This document shows positions 48,227 through 64,000 of a stretch of 64,000 nucleotides of DNA, in pieces. The notes under the pieces are model-generated. The model was not told where the DNA came from and searched no databases. It was given only the letters and a program-made list of their open reading frames with translations. Source of the DNA: Synchiropus splendidus (taxonomy: Eukaryota; Chordata; Actinopteri; Syngnathiformes; Callionymidae); the NCBI RefSeq assembly GCF_027744825.2, contig NC_071335.1, positions 29,897,501 to 29,961,500 on the forward strand, written 5' to 3'. The position numbers and the translations under genes are program-made. The stretch's first letter is position 1. Every line of letters begins with the position of its first letter.

Positions 48227-49001
48227 TGTGAATTAAAAAAAAACAAAAACAAGCGATATATTTGTATCATTGAATCATTGTTATTATTATTATTGGTAGT
48301 AGTAAATGTTGCAGTGGTATTGTTGTTGTTATTTCACCAACTGGGAAAGTTTATTATAAAGCGTATGAAATATTTATTGCATATATTCACAAGCAGAATA
48401 CATGACAAATAAAGACTTCAACATAATTGAACCGTCATCCACTGTTCAAATGGTCGCCCAGATGTTCCAGAAGTTACTTCCGGGGGTTTAACGTTTAGCT
48501 TGCTTTTGGCGTCCTCTTTCGGTCATATCACGCACTACCTTCCATTTAAATGTAGACTGAAGCGTTTATTGACTGCATTTCTGTTTGTGTTTAAGAGCAT
48601 ACTAGCGTGATAATCCCTCTATTACGATACGATATTTGCTGTTTATTTGGTCCATCATATTAACAAACAATATCAGTTATGGAAAAAGAAAAAAAAAACA
48701 TTTATGACCATTTAAAGTGTGGTGCAGTTTTTCTTCTCCAAACTAAGAACTCATTTGTGTGTAATTGTCGAGTGACTTTCCGGTTCTAAAAGGTGCACTT
48801 GCTGCCAGAATATTTTTTTGAGAGTCACAAATATATAGGCATATGTGAGATTCATTGGTGTTTTTGAGCTTTGTATTTTCTTTGTAGTATCATATGAGAC
48901 TTTGATCTCTTTACCACTGAACACTCATGAAACATGACGTACTATTTTACCAGATCATAAATATAGTGAGCAATAGTTGAATACAAATGGATTTGATGAC
49001 T

Positions 49002-49088
49002 TTCAGAGTCTTGAAGCTCGACAGAACAGGGAGCCATCTAGTGGGCTTAGAAAACGCCGACACTGTATCATGAAGCCTCACCGACACA
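49002..49088 (+). mobile_element. Palindromic MITE half-copy
   Basis: The right half is present: GAGCCATCTAGTGGGCT, and CACTGTATCATGAAGCCTCA. The core has one mismatch. It lies just downstream of the candidate rnf38 polyadenylation signal. Confidence 0.6.
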
Positions 49089-49192
49089 TCACTAACAGAG
49101 CTTCACTGCCTTCAAAGATAAACATGTTTAAACGCTTAAACACTTTATATATAAAAAAAAAAAAAAAGACTCACTTCTGAAGACTTTATACA

Positions 49193-49198
49193 TTTATT
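49193..49198 (-). terminator. Candidate polyadenylation signal for rnf38
   Basis: AATAAA on the minus strand lies about 1.25 kb below the rnf38 stop. T-rich sequence (minus strand) follows about 30 bases downstream. The 49.2-50.4 kb stretch contains no other gene and could be the 3' UTR. The spacing is plausible but the call is unproven. Confidence 0.3.
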
Positions 49199-50444
49199 AT
49201 CGAACCAGCTCTTGTAATCCAAAAGACAGGATAAGGGATTTAAAAAAAAACATTGCACTACTTAATAAAAGTTTCACTAGTAATAACTCTCATACAAAAT
49301 GTACAAATGTCTTTTAAAAACTCCGTCATCACAAGCCTTCAGATCATTTTGGTTACAGATATATTACATCGCACTGAAAATAAAAGCAGGATGAACAAGG
49401 TAACTTTTTAAAAGGAGATAAAATATAAATAGTGGGACTGAGGTAATTGCTAGTGTACCAAGCAACAGAAAACTGCCCAACGAAAAACATAACTTCCCTC
49501 TTAATGGGTGATTTTACACAAATCAATTTCAAACAGATGATTATCCTGACGAGGATATTTCAGAAAACCATGATTATTAGGGAGGAATGACAAGGCATTT
49601 TTTCATGTAAGACATTGCAGCTGACTTCTGTGGTAGTGAAGTGATCCGCCGACCTCGCAGTGAGCCGTTCCTCTCCGGTTCCAGAACGGAATTTTGAACA
49701 AACCGGCGAGTTCAGACAGAGAAAAGAACTGGTTCGGAACTAAAACCGTGTTGGTGTGAAAGGGCTCGCAGACTCTCTGTAGGCTGCTGAAGGAGGAACG
49801 GACAAGTGAAGCTCCGGTTTCATCCCTGCACATGTGGGCTGAAGAAAAGCTTGTCAACTGAACTGTGGCCAACAGATGGTGCTCTACGCTGCATAATTTC
49901 CTTCAACGAAAGCGGTTTCATTTTCAATAATCGGGTAAAGTAGCAAGAAAATTTGGCACCGACTCAAACGGGAGTCGCTCCTAAGAGCTGTAAAGACTCA
50001 CACATGACGGCGAACTATAAACACTAAGTCAGACATACAACTCATTCAATTATGACCAAAACCAAACCAGTGAAACAGAAAGGATTGAAGTGACGACACT
50101 AAGGATTTGTTGTATCAGATTGACTTGTGTTGATAGGGCGAGTCAGACTAAAGTAAATCGAGTGCGGAGATGGCGATGAAACATGCAAGTTCGCTTCGCT
50201 GCTTACAATTGTCGAGGATATGAAGAAAACGTGTTGCGTGTAAAAGTGCCCCAGAAGCGACCCCAAGGTCGTCTGTATATAAGGAGTAACAAAAGGTCCC
50301 GGCTCTGTCCAGCCCTGCGAGAGCGGCACTGAAAAAGAAAAAGTCCTGGTCCCGATGGTGTGTCGGTGTGCGCCGGACTGAGAGAGGTTCTGCGTTTGGT
50401 TGGTGCGTCCACGAAGGTGGCAGGAGGGGAGAGGCGGCCGCCAG

Positions 50445-58573
<8,129 letters not shown>

Positions 58574-61500
58574 CTGTCAGGAGATAAATTAAAAGGTTAG
58601 TCTTTGAAAACTTCAAGACTTCAACAAGACACACCCAAGATGAACACGAAAAAATGTATATACAAAAAAGAAAGTATTGAAACACAACATTAAAATATAT
58701 ATGAAGTGTGTTAAATAAATAAATACAAGATCTCACAGGAGGTTGGACCGTCAGCCCTTATGCTAGCCAACATGATAGACAACAAATTTTGCCATTTGCT
58801 AGCTGTGCCACGCTCCCTAACAAACTGTCCAACAAAGAGACTTCCTCCCCATGTCAAGATTTTCCGGGCATAGTGGGAGTTTTCTGTTCTTTTTGTCAAT
58901 ATTTTGCCGTTAAATTTGCAAAGACAGTGCCACCTCGCAGTAAAGGAGGACTCTTCCCCTGAAGGAGGGCTGTTAAGGACGTACTCTGGACATACTGTTC
59001 TCCTTATGTCTGTTCGTAAAATAAAATAATGTTTTCTGTATTCTGTACGGCATTTTCCCTCAAATAAAGTCTTCCGGGTTTTCAGCAGGAGGAGTTTTTC
59101 CCAGTGTAGAGGGTGGGGTATAACTCTGGGGGTTAGAGACACAGACTCAGCACATTGTACATCTTTCATGGCCCTTAACAGTCTGCCTTAAAAGGCTCAG
59201 TCCTGCTCGAGTGATGTGAGGGAGCGCAAACACTGCAAGTCACATCAATTGCAATATACCGAGAGTATCGTCGCATATATCGTACGCTAGAGGGTATTCA
59301 CCAGGATTTTTCGAAACAATGGCAGAGCCCAAATAACCCCATCCTCTCCATCGGCCTAGGGGCCCCTTACATGAGGAGTTTGATCCGCTACCCTGAGATT
59401 TTCCCAGGGGAGTTTGTCAACATATAGTGAAGTATCACACGCCATGTTTGTCACCATCAGTGGAGGAGGACTCCGCCTGTTAAGGTAGGTCATTCTCCTA
59501 ATTGCCCCGCCTCCAACCCCCGACAAAAACATCCCCTACGTTGACGGGGGAGAACCCTAGGAAGTGATGATTTTTATCTTTTCGGGAGAATCTAGTCAGT
59601 GGGGAGCCACTTGACTAAACTCCGCTGTCGGAAACCTGGCAATATACTGTATATATTGCTTTATCTAGAACAGTGATATTTGCACACTGAAAAATATTTC
59701 CATTCTAAATATGTTTTTCTATCTTCCCACACCGGCCAAATTCTTCATCATACTATTTAAAATTTCATAGTTCTAACTTAAACTAGTTCAAGCCAGACAA
59801 CGGGCAATTCCAGTTTTTCCAATTTACACAGATCAAATGACAATGTGGAGTCCATTTTCAGTGTCAAACCGGAAAGTTCCACGTGCAAATTTGATGCAGC
59901 CTCCACAAACCTGTCATTGGATTATCTGGATTAGCGCCCGCGACTGAAGATACTTATCAGATACGGCAATTATACTCCTGAGTAGAAATGGATCACACCA
60001 TGAGATCCCTGATTATCTACATGAATCTAATCTGCTTGTTGTCTCTCTTTCAGATGATAAACATGTTTTCGCAAAACATGTTCTGACCATGTGTTCGCAA
60101 CTAAAGCGAAACACATGGCACAGCCTGGTGAGAGATGCTACTGTGTGTTCACACAAACCAACAAAACAGAGACAATAATCCTGGATTAGAGAAGCATTTT
60201 GATCATGCGCCCCCCGAGCTCCACGCTTGAGACTCATACTCTTGTTTTTGCCACAATCCTTTCATTTATATATCGTACTCTTAACTGTTGTTTTCCCCCA
60301 CCGTCATGGGCTTGGATTCAGCGGGGACGTCCTCACCACAGATGGTGTCAGCAGTGTACAATGCAAAGGGAAGCGCTCCCAAGGGCACAGCAGCCACGTC
60401 TACCTTCACGACAGCAATACCAAAGCTCAACTAAAAAGGAATAAATGATAAAAGAACAGCTTTTTCAACCCTGTTGTTTGTTTGCAGTATTTTTTCTGCT
60501 CTCATCCTTCCGCTTTGAAGAAAAGCTGTGATTGACAACAAAGTAGTACCACCGCTTCCTCGTTCTTAACCCTTTCCAACCCAGGGACTCGTAAAATAAA
60601 AGGATGAAGGTTATGCTTACAGCAGCAAGCAAAGTAGTGTGAGTAAGAGGACTAGTATACATGAGACAGACAGCACAGTTCTCCTCTGCGCAACACACAC
60701 TCAACAGTCACAAAAGGCAACAATCCGGCTTCCATGCTGAATACGGTCTCCTTTACACATCACCACGTCCAGTAAATTGATTCAGGGCCGAGTCATTCAG
60801 TTGGAGTCATTCGCTGGAGCTACTGAACAGGTTTAAAATGATTCAATGACATCATACTGGCTGTTGAAGCACCAGACTGGACACAAAATCGCCTGTTCCT
60901 CTAGGCCCGATGGAAAGTTGTGGATGATTGTGAGAAGAGTCCTGTGGTCTCTAGCAGAGCCATTCTTTCGAACGCAGACGAGTCTGTGTACATTACATTC
61001 CAAGGAAAACTACAGTGAATTCGGGACAGTTCTCGTGGAGCAGCTGCAGAACTAGGACCACAATTTTGAAACCACAAAAAGAAAGAAAATCATGGAAAGG
61101 AACACAACCAATGGAGAAGCAATACAGAAACAAGGAAGCAGAGGGGACAGTTTTGACATTTACTAAATTGGTGTCAAAAACACTAAGAACTAAGTAAATC
61201 TCTCTCCAATCTGCAGCTGTCCCACGTAGTCCATCTCTTTTCCACTTCAGTCATGATGTTTCTTTCAGGAGTTTCCCTGAAAACCAATGGTACGATACAA
61301 GTTGTGAACGCTGCTCTACGGTACGCTTAAAATTTTTTTGGAGGAAACAGGTTAAGAATAAGCACATAAATAAGGAGTGAATAACAAAGAAAATAGAATG
61401 ATGATTGGACTTGAAAAGCATGGCTGGGTAAGAGACCAAGGGTGAGAAGGAAAGGGGGACGGATAGGGGGTTGCGGCTTCACCCTCTTGCCTGGTATTGA

Positions 61501-64000
61501 TTTTATGCAAGTCTCCAAGAGCATCAGCTATTTCTATCCATTTCCTCTACCTCTCCACCCTCCACACTACTCAGACACCCTACTTGCACATTCTTCGTCC
61601 CCTCCTCACACTCACCATTGCTTCATCCCCCTCCCCTCCCTGCCAGCAATCCATTTCCCTATCTGGCGGCCTGTCTCTTCCCCCATAGATCCTGCAGCTT
61701 TATCTCCCAGCATCCACGTTTCCTCGCTTCCTCTATCTTATCATCTCTCTCTCACCAATTTCAAACAGACGACTTTCTCTATTAAACCACCTTTCCCTCT
61801 AAAGTGGCTTCAAAACAATGTGGGTGATGCGTAGCTTTTATAGGGGGCATTTAGGCGGACAACATGAGAACAGTGACAGGAATACCGACAAATGAAAAGC
61901 ATGAGAACTGCTTTCAGCTTATTGTACTCAATCAAAAAGTGTGCATTTACAGTGCCTTAAATGGCTTCCTGCGCACTTCACACCTTGGCACAAAGTTATG
62001 TCAAGCAGTATGTTGGCACTGGAGCTTTTAAAAAGGCTTTCTTGTGACGCCGTGTGGATGACATCTGTCATATGGATCAAATTCTCTCAGGGCAATTAGC
62101 AGCGTCTTGACGGCTTTTAGAAAACGGCTGTGGAAGCCTTGGTGAATTTGAAATCATTTTCTGACATCCACATCAGGGTTTTGTGCGACTAACCTACCTA
62201 TTGTACCTGTAAGTTGGTGCCCACAAGTGGGAATTAAATGTGTGGGTGAAGAACGACAGGAGAACAAAGTGGGGGAAGTGAAAAGAGTTTCTTTACAGTT
62301 TTCAGCAGCAGAATGGAAGGAGGTGGAAGTCGATGTCGATGATCTCTAAAAACACGACACAGTTGCATTTGTTGCTTCTACGTTTGCTTTCTAAACTGGA
62401 TGATCGCGTCTTCAATACCTCTTGGTTTCAAGAATTGACATTTACCCTCCATAAAACGGCACTTTTCACCACTATTGTGGTAAATGCACCATCCATATTA
62501 AATGGATTCAGGGCAAGGGAAAGAGTTACCTTATCAGGTTTGCTCTCAGAAGCCGGGCTCCATTTTAAATGAATAACTGCTTGCATAAATTCTCACTCTC
62601 TCTGCCACTTCAACGTGAATAACATGACTACATAAAGTGGCACAACACATCCTTCACTGTATACAACACAAGTGCTTTTGTCTGGTGAGTCCTCCAAGAC
62701 TTACTTCCACCCTGCACGTCTTTCTATCCATCTAAATCAAAGAAGTTGTCCAGGGGACAAGACGAGAGGGAAAAACTGAGCGCATGTGCCCACTCGTGTT
62801 GTGGACACAGAAGTAGTGGACTGTAGCAAAGTGGAGGGGTAAATGTAGAGTGGCCCTGGTGTGTGTCCCCTCTGCTGCTTTGGGCAATCCATTAAACCGA
62901 TCCGTCCATTAGACCAGAGTGAGGGGAGGAGGATGGAGTGGGCTCACTGATGTATGGAGAAAGAAGATATGGCTGGGAGAGTGTTGTGCTGGGACAGTTG
63001 AGAGGCATGAGATATTAGAAGCTGTTCGATATTGCCACCAACATACCAAGGCTGAATTGTTTCTGAAACAAAGACGCATCCAAATATGAATGACCAACAT
63101 TTCTAGCCACAGGAGAAAAACCTGTCCGTTAACAGGAAGGCAGTACCCTCAGTCTTTGAAAGAAGAACGTAGCTGCTGAAACAAACCTCCCAAATATTGT
63201 GGCAGGAAAGCAGGAACGAAAGGCAGATTGCAATCAAGCTTTTTTGTTGCCTTTTTCTGGTTTGATTAGCTCCGAACCAACAGGAGTTCTGAAATTATAT
63301 TTCCCTTCAACGGCCGACAAAGGTAATATTTTAGTTTTCAAAATCACAGGGACAATCAACTGATCAACCTACTGCCGAGTCCATGTGCACACGCTTGCAT
63401 CTTAGTTTTCGCCACATCAGCAACACACTTTCTGTCAAAAAGCAGACATGACTTTCTCACTATCGACGAGTGGAGGCTGCACAAGCTGTAACGCTGCCAA
63501 GTGATATTAGAAGTCAGTGGAAGACACGTAATAAAATAAAAAAAACTATATTCAACAGCTGTTTAACCGGTTGAGAATCATTGAGAAATCTTGCGACGCT
63601 TTATTTGAGCAGTACTAATTGTTCCTTAGTGAAAACCTGCTTTGAATGTGACTTGTAGAAATATAAATAAACATTTCATTTCAGGAGAACGTCAAATAAA
63701 CAAAGCTTTCAAACTAAAGCAGAGTCTCTAGTCAAAGTAAACACTGAAGAAATATGGCCAACCAACAACACAAACCTTAAACAGCGATTGGTGTATTAAT
63801 ACAACAAAAACATCTTCTTCATCCTTTTTCTTTTTAGGAACATTTCTTGGCACTGATGGGGAGATGTGATTTTTGCATAATTTCTTCAAAGAGCCATCCA
63901 AAATTAAAGCAGCAATATTTCAGACTGGCCCACATTGACTAGTATTTACCTATTGCCTTCATTGAACATGATCAAATGAAATGAAAATACATTTTATCCA
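58574..64000. other. rnf38 5' intron or flank, no further gene seen
   Basis: No additional rnf38 5' exon or other gene could be supported. A 152-codon minus-strand open frame at 58711-59169 has no recognisable domain. Two loosely similar blocks lie within 58.9-59.5 kb (GGAGGACT followed by CTGTTAAGG), suggesting a degraded repeat. Pyrimidine-rich sequence at 61530-61770 gives long but low-complexity frames. Confidence 0.4.

Larger units (their letters stand above)
43361..49180. other. Intergenic region between chrnb4 and rnf38
   Basis: The stretch is mostly AT-rich. It contains a compound trinucleotide array (43612-43704), the second pogo-like element (43753-44399), a TA microsatellite at 45602-45624, an orphan exon-like GC-rich block at 47679-47840 and two half-copies of the MITE (48190, 49002). 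Open frames at 45.9-46.7 kb match nothing I recognise. Confidence 0.5.

Noticed and set aside
49600..49900. Open frame and hAT-like wording (TTTCACACCAACACGGTTTT on minus) below the rnf38 stop
   Set aside because: Could be a repeat inside the 3' UTR, but no inverted ends or second copy in the window could be found; too weak to list as an element.
58711..59169. 152-codon minus-strand open frame near rnf38
   Set aside because: No recognisable domain, no phase-compatible splice sites to rnf38 exons, and it overlaps loosely repeated sequence.
61442..61834. 130-codon plus-strand open frame
   Set aside because: Pyrimidine-rich low-complexity sequence gives Pro/Ser/Leu-rich translation on this strand; no domain or start context.

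Overview
The window is vertebrate nuclear DNA, most likely from an acanthomorph teleost. Its genes are split into short exons with GT-AG introns, introns run from 0.1 to 10 kb, and the rest is AT-rich sequence with microsatellites and dispersed transposon relics. The species cannot be fixed from sequence alone. No bacterial operon, rRNA, tRNA or CRISPR is visible.

Three protein-coding genes can be assembled exon by exon, all on the minus strand. (1) A neuronal nicotinic acetylcholine receptor alpha-3 subunit (chrna3) has eight coding exons between 24842 (ATG) and 4158 (stop) and encodes 523 residues. (2) A non-alpha neuronal nicotinic subunit has seven coding exons between 42836 and 34083 and encodes 489 residues. 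I call it chrnb4 by position, although parts read like beta-2. (3) An RNF38-type RING-H2 E3 ubiquitin ligase lies between about 58.6 kb and 50445. Ten exons are firm, one more upstream exon is likely, and the true 5' end is not found. The beta-then-alpha3 order on one strand matches the mammalian CHRNB4-CHRNA3 part of the CHRNA5/A3/B4 cluster. A chrna5 gene would be expected left of the window and is not inside it. The two subunits are expected to co-assemble into alpha3beta4-type ganglionic receptors. RNF38 is functionally unrelated.

Layout: 1-4.1 kb, 3' flank of chrna3. 4.2-24.8 kb, chrna3. 24.8-25.1 kb, its GC-rich promoter. 25.1-34 kb, intergenic and repeat-rich. 34.1-42.8 kb, chrnb4. 42.8-43.4 kb, its GC-rich upstream region. 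43.4-49.2 kb, intergenic with a transposon copy and an orphan exon-like block. 49.2-58.6 kb, rnf38 and its probable 3' UTR. 58.6-64 kb, probably rnf38 5' intron or flank, with no supportable gene.

The most notable non-coding signal is a palindromic MITE-like repeat with at least 14 full or partial copies, found in introns of all three genes and between them. Each arm carries a core matching the vertebrate CTCF consensus CCASYAGRKGGCRS. Seven cores match exactly, against roughly 0.03 expected by chance in 64 kb. Other points of interest are extra introns that split the normally single large exon 5 differently in the two receptor genes, a 0.7-kb pogo/Tigger-like element present twice, and a 0.53-kb fold-back element.
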